From Numida meleagris (taxonomy: Eukaryota > Chordata > Aves > Galliformes > Numididae): a stretch of 64,000 nt of DNA. The position numbers and the translations under genes were made by a program. The number at the start of each line of letters is the position of its first letter. Positions within the stretch are counted from its first letter, which is position 1. The notes under the pieces were generated by a model. The model made no database searches and was not told where the DNA came from. It was given only the letters and a program-made list of their open reading frames with translations. This document shows positions 8,300 through 20,200 of the stretch, in pieces. Where the stretch lies: the NCBI RefSeq assembly GCF_002078875.1, contig NC_034420.1, positions 867,574 through 931,573 on the forward strand. The letters are read 5' to 3'.

Positions 8300-11200
8300 G
8301 TGAGCGTTCCGCGGCCGAGCCTGGCCGCCGCTTCCTGAGAGACCCGGCCTCCCGCCGCGCCGGATCGTCGCCGCCGGCCTCGGGTGCTCCCCGCCGCCCC
8401 GCCCGGCGCGGGGGTCGCGGCCCGCGGTTCTCCCCGGCGCTGCGCGCGGCCGGGCCTCCCCGCGGCCATAGGCGTGAGCGGCCGCACCGGAGCCGCGGGG
8501 GCGGGGTCCCGGCGCCGCGGCCGGGGAACGAGGAGAGGGGCTCGGCCCCGCCGCTGGTGGGTCCGGCTGGCCCGGGGCGGAGCGGAGCGGCCGGGCCCTG
8601 CGCTCGCGGCTGCCTCTCGGCGTGTGGAGGGTGGGCTCGGGCCGAGCTGCGCCGCCGCCCGACCTCTGGGAGCGGTTTCCACTTTGAACCGTGTTCTGAG
8701 CGGTAGGTGAGGTCCTCCCGCGAACAGAGGGCATCTTTTCAGCTGCGGAAACAGAATGGAGTCTCCAGCCCCTGGTATTGTTGTGCTGGGCTCTGGAGGA
8801 GGAATCTACGGTTCCCAGACTGCTGAATTCCTGGCAGATGCAGTTCTAAGGAATGGAAATGGTATTTACCCAACGTCCTCTTTCCAGAAGAAATGGAAGA
8901 GGGTAATGGAGGTGTTTCCCTTTGATTTACCAAACATGTGGAGGGTTCCAAGGGGAGGATGTGTGGGAGGGTCTGGAGCCCTATCCCAGCCCAAGTGGAG
9001 CATTGTTGGCCCTTGAAACTTGCATCTAGGACTGCTTTATGTAGCCTAGGGAGAGATGGCCTCATCTGCCACTGCTGCCCACTCATTGCACACCAAGGGG
9101 TGAATCAGACTGCCTTTGCTGTCTCTTTTAGAAAGAAGAGCTAGGATCTCAGCCACTGCTGTAGTACTTAATGTTGTTTTAGTGGGAGTTGGTGGAAAGT
9201 GGCTATCACTTGGAAGCGTGTTGCAGCTCCAGTATTTTGTGCCTTTGTGTGCTTCTGCAGGAGGAGGAAGATGGTAGCCAGTGCATTATGTATCATTTTG
9301 TCTTTGAGGGCCAGGAGTGGATATTTAAGTGTATGCACACGTTTCTTTGGAGGAAATGGAAGGAGGGGAGCCTGCATCTTTCCTCATATGTCTAAATTTT
9401 CTGCCTTCCATTGATCATCTTCTTTTGCCCAGCCCAGCTGAAGTCTGAACTGACAAGTCTGAATTAACAAGTGATCAGACTGACAGAGACCCACATTTGT
9501 GCTTTGCTTGTGAGTTGACACAGGACACGTAACTGTGCTCAAGATCTAATGATCAAGGAGGTAAAACTCACTTGAGAAGAATGTTCCATAATGGTTTGGT
9601 ATTGTGAGCGCGGGGTGGTACAGGATTACGTGTTGAAGGGTCTGCCTCTTTTGGGAAGGTGGTAGGCCTGTCAGGAAAGAATAGGACACAAGCAATTCAG
9701 TAGTTTCTGCTGTCTGGGATGTCTTTTGTGTCCGGTGGCTCGTATGTTAATGTATCCTTGAAAATGCAACACTAGTTACAGAAGGTGGAAACTGATGTGG
9801 AATGTACTATGTAACAATGTTTGTGGCTGTTGCTGCAAGATGGACATGGTGGAGTTCTGCTATCCCTTTTCAGCCTGCCCTATTATTTAAAGGATGTGAA
9901 GATTGAGCAGCTCAGGTGTCCACTAAGCACTCAGCTGGTCTTTTGACTAATAGCAAGCTTTAAGATAAGAGGTTAACATTGAAGAAAAAAAAAGTTTCAC
10001 AGACAGCTGATAAACTACTTGTATTAAAAATGCTCTGAAAAGAGCATTCTTATTTAAAATGTATTATCAAAATTAAGTTGAAGTTAAAACACTTGGAGAT
10101 TTCCAGAGCATGTTTAGAGGAGTTGGGCCAATCTCTGGGGCTGAACTTGCTTGGGGGATTCTTGGGTTTTGTGTTTCTGGTTGTGAGGCGCAACCTGTAG
10201 AAGAAACATGGATAGGAAGGGTTTGCCTTGCATCTCTCCAGCCTTGCTAGGTTATGGAACACAGTTGTGAGGGCCAGAAGTGAATTTTCAGTTTTCTTCT
10301 GTGAGCGTGAGAACTCAAGAAGCACCTGTTGCCAACATGTTGTGGGTTTTTTTGAGTTTTGACTTTTTTGCCTTTTTTTTTGGTTGTTTTGTTTTTGAAC
10401 AAAGAAAAGACAACTGAGCTATTGGGATGGAACACTGCAATTCTTGAGCAGTGCTGCTTTGAAAAGCCAGGGACTATTTGGACTGTGGTCTCGTGTCGTG
10501 AGTCACTGATCTGGGTGTATGCCTTCAACTGCTACCACTGTGTGAAATTATTGGGAATGAGAAGGGAGAATTAAATAAATAATGGGAGCGTTTGCCATGC
10601 GGCCTTAATCTGTGCTCCTTTCTCTACTTTTGAAGTCATGAAAATCATGGTGCAGCATTCTGTAGGCTATGCTGTGTCTGTGCGGTGGTATTTGGTTTTT
10701 GTTTCTTTGTATTAGTCTGAGTGTAATATGCTAAAGTAACTAGATTTAGTTAAAATGGCAGATCAAGTAGAAAAAAGTCATCAGAGAATTTCAGGAAGAA
10801 GAACATAATGAAGTTTTTATCTAGAGAATATGAAGAGCAATAATGCATTTTAGCTTGACTTTTCAGAAGATGTACTGTGTTTTGTTCATCAGGTTTTCAA
10901 GTAGTTTCAGTGGGAGTGCTGTCCCCTTTTTGCAGGTGAACTCAGTGAGGAGGGGGGGGGCTGTGTTTATCATGAGTTGCAAAAAGGGGAGGAAGAATGA
11001 AGCTTTCTGGTGTCCCAGCTCAGTGCCTGCTTGCAGGAGGCACCAGGCAGCTGCTTCAGCTGCTTGGGAAAGTAGAGGCTGGGATGGGTCCTGCGTGACC
11101 AAGTTGTGAGAGGTCCGTAAGGTGAAATTCAAATGCAGCTGTATGGAGTATTTTCTAGAATTACCAGTTAAAATTATCACATGCAAACAGAAACAATTGC

Positions 11201-14200
11201 AAGCTGAAGCATGCCTTTGGCCATGGAAAGAGGAGGCCAGGAGGCTTTCTGCTATTCCTGTGTAAAAAAAGAAGGGAATTTTTGGTTCTCTTGGTGCTTG
11301 GAGAGTCTTTCAGCGGTTCTGTTCTGAGCAGCAGGGTGGCTCTGGCTTCAGTGCTTGGGATACAGTTTGGGATTTGGATGCAGCTGGCTACTTGCTTGTT
11401 GTGAAATTTTGATGCATCTTGGTACTCCTTCCAGACCTTGTGAACTCTGCTGGCACTTAAGAGTGGTGCCAAAGGCATGAGTGCAAAGCAGGCTCTGTGA
11501 TGCTGGTTGCAGAGCCTGTAGGTCAGGGTGAAGGCATGCTGTCAGGGCAGTGATTAATAGTGCACGTATGTGGAATCCATAGGGTCCTTGGTGGTGGAGG
11601 ACTTCTGGCTGCAGAGCATGCAAACTCTGTCTTGGAAGAAAACTGGGCCATAGACATGTGGAGTTGAAGCAAGTGATAAATATGGCACTGTTAGTGCTTG
11701 CAAGATTGTGTGGTTTGCTAATCTGGTGTAAATCAAGTATGAGAAGCCAGCTGTGCTGACAAATGTTCTGAAGGATCTTGGATCTCTGTTCAGTATGTGG
11801 CCTTTGGGGGTGAGTGTTTAAGTGCAGCAAGTGCCCTGGTGTGCTCCTTGGGGCTCAGCCCCCCACAGCAACCAGAGCTCACCAGCCCTTGGCCATGGAG
11901 CCAGTGCACTTCTTGGTCTCTCTCTCCAGAGTAGGCCACCTGCCTCCTCCAGCTTGCCTTAAGCCTCTACCTATTGCATAAGCCTCTGGGGATATTTACG
12001 TAAAGCATAATTAAAAATCAGACATAACATACCTCCTACAATGGGCGGAAATATTAGTTGAATGGCATGCGCTCCAGATCATTTCAGTACTTGGGGGATT
12101 TTGTCTGGGGCTTAAGTCATTTTTTCACAAATCCTAGGTCTTCTAACTTTAAAAATATATTTTTTTTTGATTCAGGGTGAATACTTAGTTCGCTTTAAAT
12201 CGGTAATGTAATCTATTAAAGATATTGCTACATCAGTGAACATTATTAAGATGACACTGCTTGAATGGCCTAAACAATGTATCTCTGACTTGAGGTCAAT
12301 TCAATACTTACAGATTTCAGATTTATTGTATTGTTTAAAATAACTTAAGTAGCATTTTCTTAACCGTAAGGAATAGGAATTCAGAAAGTTGATGCAAATG
12401 AAGTTAAGCTAACTCCAGTAACACTTAAAAATGAAATGATTTCTAACATTTCTTGCAGAATTCTGGTTTCCCTTCAGTGCAGCTTGACTCAGTTGACTAC
12501 ATGACCTAAGATAAATGTCAGCAACCTTTTTAATGATAGCTGTGGAAAATAAATATGTGAAATGCTGCTATATAATTATATAAATACACAGTGCATCCCC
12601 TTGGAAAGACTTACCAAAATTTAGCAGAACATCTATATCTAGTTACAAATTTGCACGTGAGTTTCACCAGACAACTAGTTACTGTCTGGTGACAGGGGAG
12701 AAGGGTTCATTTGGGCATTTGTGAAAAACAAGACTGCAGTTGGCAAATGAAGAGACTTAAAGGGGCTACCCAGCTGCTCTCCTTTGAAATTGGCATTGGG
12801 ATGCTCTCCTTGTGCCTATCCCCATCTCAGAAGATTCTGAGATAGAGCTGCGAGGACAGCAGGGTAATGCTGTGTTCAGTCCTGTGTTTAGAGATCAAGA
12901 CATCCTTGTGATGTTCAGTTAAGAAAAGAGTAGGTGTGGAGGGAAGGGAAATGGGCACTCCTTCTGCATGTGCATGTGGCCTGACCTTTACGCCTGGGAG
13001 CAGCTACGTTACTGGCTTGGCATGTTTGATGAGGGAGTTCAGAACCGGGTTTTAGCCCCTGCAGGTGGGAAGGCTGTGTGGCTTTGATCTTAGTAGGTCA
13101 TGTAACATATGTGAAGATACTTCAGGAACGTTCAGCTGTTGTTGGAGGGGAGCAGAAGTGACTCTCAGTTTGAAACTGAGGAAAATCTGCCATGCAAAGA
13201 AGGCAACTTTCCTAGGCTCATTTCTCAATTAAAACTTCATGAAACAAGTGAAATAACTACATATTTTTGAGGACTATTTGCAGAACTCAGCGTGTAAGTT
13301 GAGTTCTGATGCTGAAGCTTCTGTGAAGTGCTTCCGTTTTGCCTGCATGGATCCTTGTGGATGTGTGGATGCAGCCCACGTGCGCTGTTGCAGGTACCAT
13401 CTGAAGTCCAAAAGGAAGCTCATCTTTCTGACTGAGATGTTCGCTACTGTAAGAGTTCAGAAGTCAGTGTTTTGTTCAAGTTATGTAAATTTAGGATTTT
13501 TTTGAAAAGTTGTGGCTTGAGAGGCTATTTTTAATGGAAAATTTTCATTGATACTTCATGACCTTGGTCTTCTGTGATTAAAATAAACATGAGTTTAACT
13601 TCCAAATGGTAAAAATACTGTTTTCTATAGCCATGTTGTAATACCACACTGCCTCTGAATTAGAGGATAAAAGTGGGTAGAGGTGAATTAATGTTTGGAT
13701 TTATTTCATTAGGGTGACATGCTTATCTGAGCTATAACCTTTTGGTACACATCAGTAATAGATAAACACAGAAAAAATAGCTATTTTTTCTCCCTCTGAC
13801 AACTAGCTCTCCCTATTTGTTGTGGAGGTTTCGTTTTGGGTATAGTCAGAGGGATGCTGAGCAAGTGAATTTTATGGAAGAAATGCGCCATACTGGAGGA
13901 TATTGTCTTCCTTTTACTCTTGCACCTCATTAATGTTAGTTGAGAAAATACTGTTGTTGTTTTTTTTTAAGTTCTTAGGGATATTTTCAATAGAAATACT
14001 CAAAAACTTTCTCATTTTTATTACAGTATTCTGCATCTTCTGTTCAGATGTGTATAGAAAGCATTATTACCAACAATGTAAATAAGAGGATTGGTCCTGT
14101 ACTGAATCTTGTCTTTTGTAGTTGCTTTTCATGGGCTGAAACCGCTTATTTTTTTCCCTTCTCTTTTAGAAGAGAGTTATGTAGCTTGTTTTTGAAACTT

Positions 14201-17200
14201 ATTTTCTTCTTTAGCTCTTCCAGAGCACCCCTATCCTGAAGCAGTGTCCTGCACTGAGTGATGTTGCCCATAGTTGAGTTACTGCATTGTGTCTGTTGGA
14301 GTAGTAAGTGGGAACGAATGTGCGTGGCTGGCTGTTCCAACCAGGAGGGATTTTGAAAGTTACCAAGCTGTGCCAGTCCACGGGAGAGGTGATTCACTGT
14401 TTGTCAAGTAAGAATGGATGTTTTACTGCATGATGAACAGTGTGCCAGCTGAAAAGTCCCTCTGAGTTTTTCTGGGTGGGTTTTTTTTTATTTATTTTTC
14501 CTAGATATTAAGCTTCAGCTAGGCCCCTGAGTTATTCTCATTTGCCTTCAGTAAAACTGAGGGATTACTAATTAACTAGGAGTTTCCTCTAGGAAAATCC
14601 CTAACCCTGTTGAACTCTTCCCTTTCCAAATTCATGAATAAAATAGTGATCTTACGTGGCTGGTAGGTAGTAAATCCACTGTTTGAATTGGAGCAAAAAG
14701 AGATGAGCTGTCAGGGCTGAATGGTCTGTCTGCCTTTGAGCCATCTCTGCCATCATAGCATCCTTGGAGCTCGCTACTCTGCAAGTGTGCACATTCAGTG
14801 TGACGAGATAGTGTAGGGAAAGGGTATCCATGAAATGGCCACTTAGCATCTTGAATTTGTTAGTTTAAGCTCAGTACTGTATATGAAATATACAGGTTTT
14901 ACTTGTTTTTCAAAAATAGTTACATTTCAAAGCCCTTTTACTGCCACCTCTGGAGTTTTCAGTGGAGCGTATTTCAGGTACGTGGGATCTGTGCTGTGTT
15001 ATTCAGTATGATAGGTGTTTTAAACGGCTCTCTGGTGGATCAGTAGTTACATTATGGTTTTTGCTGGTTTTGCTGTAGCAGAGCACACACAAACTTGCTT
15101 ATACAGGCCTTGAAAAATGTCTGCCACTAGCTTCAATTCTGAGAACGGAAGAAAGGCCAGTGTGAATTTCAGTTTGGTATGAGCCTCCAGGTAACTTACC
15201 ATTTAGCCATTTTAAATGTTGAGACTCCTCTCTGCCTGAAAGAGAGGTTGATGTGGGAACGGATTATCAAGTTGTGAGACCAGGGTGCATTCATGGGATT
15301 CGCATGTATGATTTTGAGTACTGGAGCACTGTGCCCCTCTGGAGTGACGACAGACCTGAAAAAGTCATCTACACACGATTTTTTTTTTTTATTAAGCTTG
15401 TATATTGACATATGTAAGATGTTTCTTGAAAAGATGGCTCAGAACACTTGGTGTCTCAATGGGTGTGAGCTTTTACATCAGAATCGTAGAATCAGATAAA
15501 CAAATTGGATTTGTTCCCTTCACTTGATTCAATTCTGGACATTAAAACACTTGAGCGAGGAAGCCCTGGCTACAATGAAACCAGAAGCCCCTTTTAGATT
15601 GCAGTCAGTCAGAATATTGAGTTACACCTGTTGTTTCTTGGGGTCGAGATGGGGAAAGAAGAGGGGCTGTTTCTACAAGACTATTAGAAATAATAGGCGC
15701 TTATCTATTATAGTAAGTAGATAAGATGGAACACCCAAAACATGACTTAGAGTGGGCTGAAATAGAACACATGGAAACAAGTAGTGCTTAGTATAAGTTC
15801 TTATTTCAGGTAGTAAAGTCTGCTTGTCTCCATTCACTGGTCTTCGGTATGAAGACTGTTTGTGTCGATAACAGGCACTTGGTTTCGTAGGAGCAATGTG
15901 AATTTTGAATGGCTGTGTAAGTTTTGGTTCTGTAAATGGCAGCTCCTAGCTGCAAAAGAAGATTCTTCTGTGAAGTAGGAAAACTAATTCATAATTTTGT
16001 TTCTTTTTATCAGACATTGACTGTGTGATTGCTTTTTTTTTTTTTTTTTGGTAGAAGTGACTGAAAAGAGGAGCACTTTTTGTAATAAAACCCTTTTAAC
16101 GTTGCCTGTCTTGTACCAATAGGATGCAACTATGGAACTAGGGGTATAGTTGTGTATTGGGTCAGTTGTTGTGGAACAGTGTTTTAATAAAAATGATTTG
16201 TCAGTTTCTTGTTTGTGGACAGCTTTGTCCAGAGGCTGATGGATGATATGTGATACAGTGTAGTTTGTAGTATCTAAAGCTACTTAAATTGTCATGGTGT
16301 AATCTGGTGTCTGTGGATTGCTTAAGAGAGATATTGGGTAAATGGTTAAATTTACCTGAATCTTTTGGCAGACACTTGATCATGAATGCCTGCTTTTGCA
16401 TTTTATGTTAGTATTAACGCAAGGAAATTGAAACGCTAAGATTAATAATCTCTGGCGTGGGAGAGTAGTCCCATACAACATTAATTTTTATTTATTCCTT
16501 TATCTGCGTGTTTCAGATACTAGCAATAACTGTGAGAATTGGCTAGTTCTTTGGGGTGCTGAGCTATCTGCGTGTTTCAGATACTAGCAATAACTGTGAG
16601 AATTGACTAGTTCTTTGGGGTGCTGAGCTTGAGGTCCTTGACTGGAGCTGACTTGCCAGAGAGGAGCTGCTGGGGGTGTCCGGCCTGCCTAACTGCTGCT
16701 GCAGCACCCAACACCTCAAGCCTCTTCTGTGGTCACAGGTGAATTCCATCATCATTTGGTGTGTGGCAGCACAAGAGTACACCGCACAGTTCTATGTGCA
16801 GATGTCTGACTTCAGGACCATACTTTGTGTTCAGTGAGTTAGCATTGTGTCCACCCTTGTGTTACCCTTGTAGCAGTGTTTGCAAAATGAATTGCTATTT
16901 TGAAATAAGATTAGGGCCCGGCTTCCATAGCTGCATGCGTCATTATCAAATAACTGTTTAATATATATTGGAATAGAGGCTGTCTTTTAGATAAGACAAA
17001 TGCAGTTTAGTCAACTTTTTATTGTAGTTGGAGCTAAATGGATTTGAGCCATCTGATTTACTGTCAGCAAAAGCAACTCTTTGCAGAGCTCAGAAGGTGT
17101 GCAGGTACTAACAGCTCCCCTGAAATTTGGGGTCAGACAGTTACCAGGGTTGTAGCCTCAGGAAGAGCTAATGTGATTTGGTGGCTTGCTCTTCCCAGAA

Positions 17201-20200
17201 GAGAGGTGTTCCAGCCCCCAGGACTCTGCCTTGGTAAGTTGGAAATTCAGTAGAGTGGTAGAAAACTATCAGCTCCCCCTTTTTTTTCCCCAAATTTTCT
17301 GTCGTTTTACTGTTAATTCATCTCATGAGAATGTGTTTGATATCTGCCTTGCTTGTCATAGGATGAGCGGTGATTGGAAATGATGCTTCAGCCACTCTAG
17401 GCTTTCTCTGCTGTTGTGGTGATACCTTCAAGTACCTGGTAACTGCTGAGTGCTGGTGCTAGCCCAAGCAAACATGAGATCCAGAGCTGGAAGATGTGTG
17501 GTGATTGTTTTTAGTGACTTAAATTTTCTTGAGCTGTTTTAAATTGAATAAACAGCCTTCAGAATTTACAGTTCAAGCCCTAACAGAGGTGGTGTATCTC
17601 CGTAATTATGGCTGAATTGTCATTTACATTGTTTAAATGATGTATTGACTCTGATGTGTTCTTCCCTTTCCCTAGCTTTGAAGTGCCAAGGGAAGGTAGC
17701 ATACTGAGGTCCCGCTGGGAAGTTTTGTGAAAATGTCTGTGTTCCTGTATGCTTTTCTGTCTTTTAACCCTTCTCTTGAAAATGAAATAATAGTGCCAAG
17801 ATTATACCTTAAAATAGGTGTAAGAATATTTGACTGATATTGTTGAGTTTTGGGGGATTGGTGTTGAGAAGTACTTCTCATAGCAGAGCTAAACGAGGCG
17901 TTGTACTGGTGTGTGGTCTGCCCCAGGACTGGGAATGGGGCTCCCCAGTGCCAGCCTTGCACTTTGCTGTCTCCTTGGGCTGATTATTTTTAATAGTTTT
18001 GAAGCTGACATTCTTTAAATATGGAATTCGAAGATATTTTATGTCAAATTTGAAATACAAACTAATTCATTGGTCTTGTGATATCTGCTGTCTCATCAGT
18101 ACTCTCAAGATCTTTTAAAGTAGGAATGATGATAAAGTAGTAGTCAGATATTGGCATTCAGTGCAATAAAGAACGTGACAGTGTAAACGGAGGGTAGGGT
18201 TTATTAAACAAAATCACAGTATATTCCTAGTGTGATTTTTATACAGCGCTGTATGCCTTAATTATGGAATGAAAATAGTTTAAATGTAGATGATCTATTC
18301 CCACTTTGTAACTGAACTTTCAGCCTGAGATACAGACTTTCCAAAAGAATCTGGGTACCTCTACATGTCAAGATATATTTGAGACACATCCAAATGGAAT
18401 TGGTATAGAAATAACTAGGAAGGGTAACCCAATTCAGAAACTGGGTAGCAGCTTATTGGCATTGTGATGTTGCTTGGGGATCTCCAGCCCTGCAGGCATT
18501 CTGAGTGCAAAGCATGGAGGCCTGGCTCCTGAGGGGTGTTCATTGCTCATGGCGTGTCTGGGAAACTCAAGTTCTGGGAAGCGATTTGCTAGCAGCTTTG
18601 TCCTACCTATCAACTCTTTGTCAAGATGCTCTTCCAGAAGCAGTGGTTTGGCACATAGGAAGGCAGGAGATGGAGTGAGCAGTCCTTGTGTCTGCCCTTG
18701 TGTGGGGAAGGGATGGTGTGGGTGCAGCCACTGCAGGAAGTGTTCCCATCACCGCTGCGTCCTGTCAGGAGCAAGCTGGTGGTACAGTCCGAGCTGTTCT
18801 GGGAAAATACTGCTTTTGTCAGTAACCTGCAACTTGGTTATTGTTGGTGTGGAAATACCTTTTTTTTTTTTTTTAAAAAAAAAATCAATGCAGCACAGAA
18901 AAGATCAGTTTGGACTTGAAAACAGAAGTGTGCTCCTAACCTTATATGCCTTTGCCGATCTTAGAAGAATGGCTGAGTGTTATTTTTGATGTTAGCACTT
19001 GCCAAGTTGCCTTTACATACCCCTGACCCGGGGTGAACTCAGTCGTAGTATTAATGTATAAATACTGATGGAGCTGAGTCCAAATAGCTGTGAATGTGGC
19101 TGTGGTTTGGGGGGGGGGAACGAACCCCGTGGTGTAACTGGATCTGCAGAGCTGAGGGATTGCTACAGCCTTTGGCAGGATGTCAGACAAGCCCTTTGCT
19201 CCCCAGGGTGAGGTGCAGTGCTGCGCTGCAGTGGTGCTTGGGTCCCATGCAGTGTGCTGGGAGTGTTATTGGGAATTATTCCTACTCGTAATTAGTTTGG
19301 GAATTGGAGTGATGACTTGAATTCATGTATTCCTGATGAGCCTTACCAAGTAAGATGCTTATCAACTGCAACTCTCAAAGTAATCCAAAAATTGTACAGT
19401 GACCAAGTTACTCTTTCATTTTGCTACGGATCTGATTAGGGCTGAGTACTTAAATTTTGCAACGCGAGCACTGTAAGAAATGAATCTGTTTAGTTATGTT
19501 TTTTTAATTTTTTTTATGTATTTGATATTGTTTGGTTGTTATGTGATCATCACAGGTCGCTTTCATTCATAGGTGGCATCTTGTTGATGAGGGCATTTCT
19601 TACTCTGCTGTTAGTGAGAAGGTGTTTGTCCCCTGTACCATGTCTGTGTGAGAAACAACATACAGCTACAGAAATGTCAGATGTTCTGACTTGAAAATGC
19701 ACTGAAACTTCTGAAAGACTGGCAATGGCACAAATGCTTTAATATGTCACATGTGGAATTTCACTGTTTTCACAGTCAAGATATATTTGTATTCTGGATA
19801 TGTTATTAAGTGCTCACTAAAAAAAATCAAAACAAAAGCTAACAGTCGATGCTGGCATGAGCCTTTGCCTAGGGTGCTGTCAGGCTCCACGGAAGTGAAG
19901 GGTGAGCTTGTCAGAAGGCAGTCTGAAAGTTTCTGGAGTATTTGTTATTCTGAAGTGTGGTAGCATTTTCACACCTTTTGGTATGTTTTCAAGAGGGGAG
20001 GAGGTTACTGTTGTATTTAGCAGTATAAATGGAAAAGGAAAAAAAAACCAAAATACTGACAATTATCATGCAGTACAGCTTCTTATACAGAGTTCTCCGT
20101 TATGTACAATGGGCAGTCACTTATATACATGGTGGTATTTTTCTACCAATCAGCAGGTCATGCGTGTTGTGGCAACAGGAATAATACTTGTGGCATATTG

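Larger units (their letters stand above)
6900..8720. promoter_or_regulatory. CpG island spanning the SLC4A9-ANKHD1 intergenic region and ANKHD1 exon 1
   Basis: This block is visibly GC-rich and dense in CpG, in contrast with the AT-rich introns downstream. It covers the end of SLC4A9, the ANKHD1 promoter and first exon, and the first 400 bases of ANKHD1 intron 1. CpG-island promoters are typical of widely expressed genes such as ANKHD1. The edges are approximate. Confidence 0.9.

Noticed and set aside
7771..8682. 303-codon open frame on the - strand across ANKHD1 exon 1
   Set aside because: It lies in the CpG island, where stop codons are rare. Composition is Arg/Ala/Pro/Gly-rich with no domain, and it overlaps a confidently known exon on the other strand.
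8756..9016. 86-codon + strand frame starting [12 protein letters not shown] near the start of ANKHD1 intron 1
   Set aside because: It has no splice-site support in the correct phase with exon 1 and no similarity I recognise, and the conserved exon 2 joins exon 1 directly in frame.
15478..15500. AGAATCGTAGAATCAGA as a CR1 3' end in antisense
   Set aside because: Only the terminal octamer-like motif is present, and the adjacent GGTTGGAA-type CR1 sequence is missing.
16502..16629. Direct repeats as a CRISPR-like or satellite array
   Set aside because: There are only two adjacent 64-bp units with no spacers, in a vertebrate intron. It is a simple tandem duplication.
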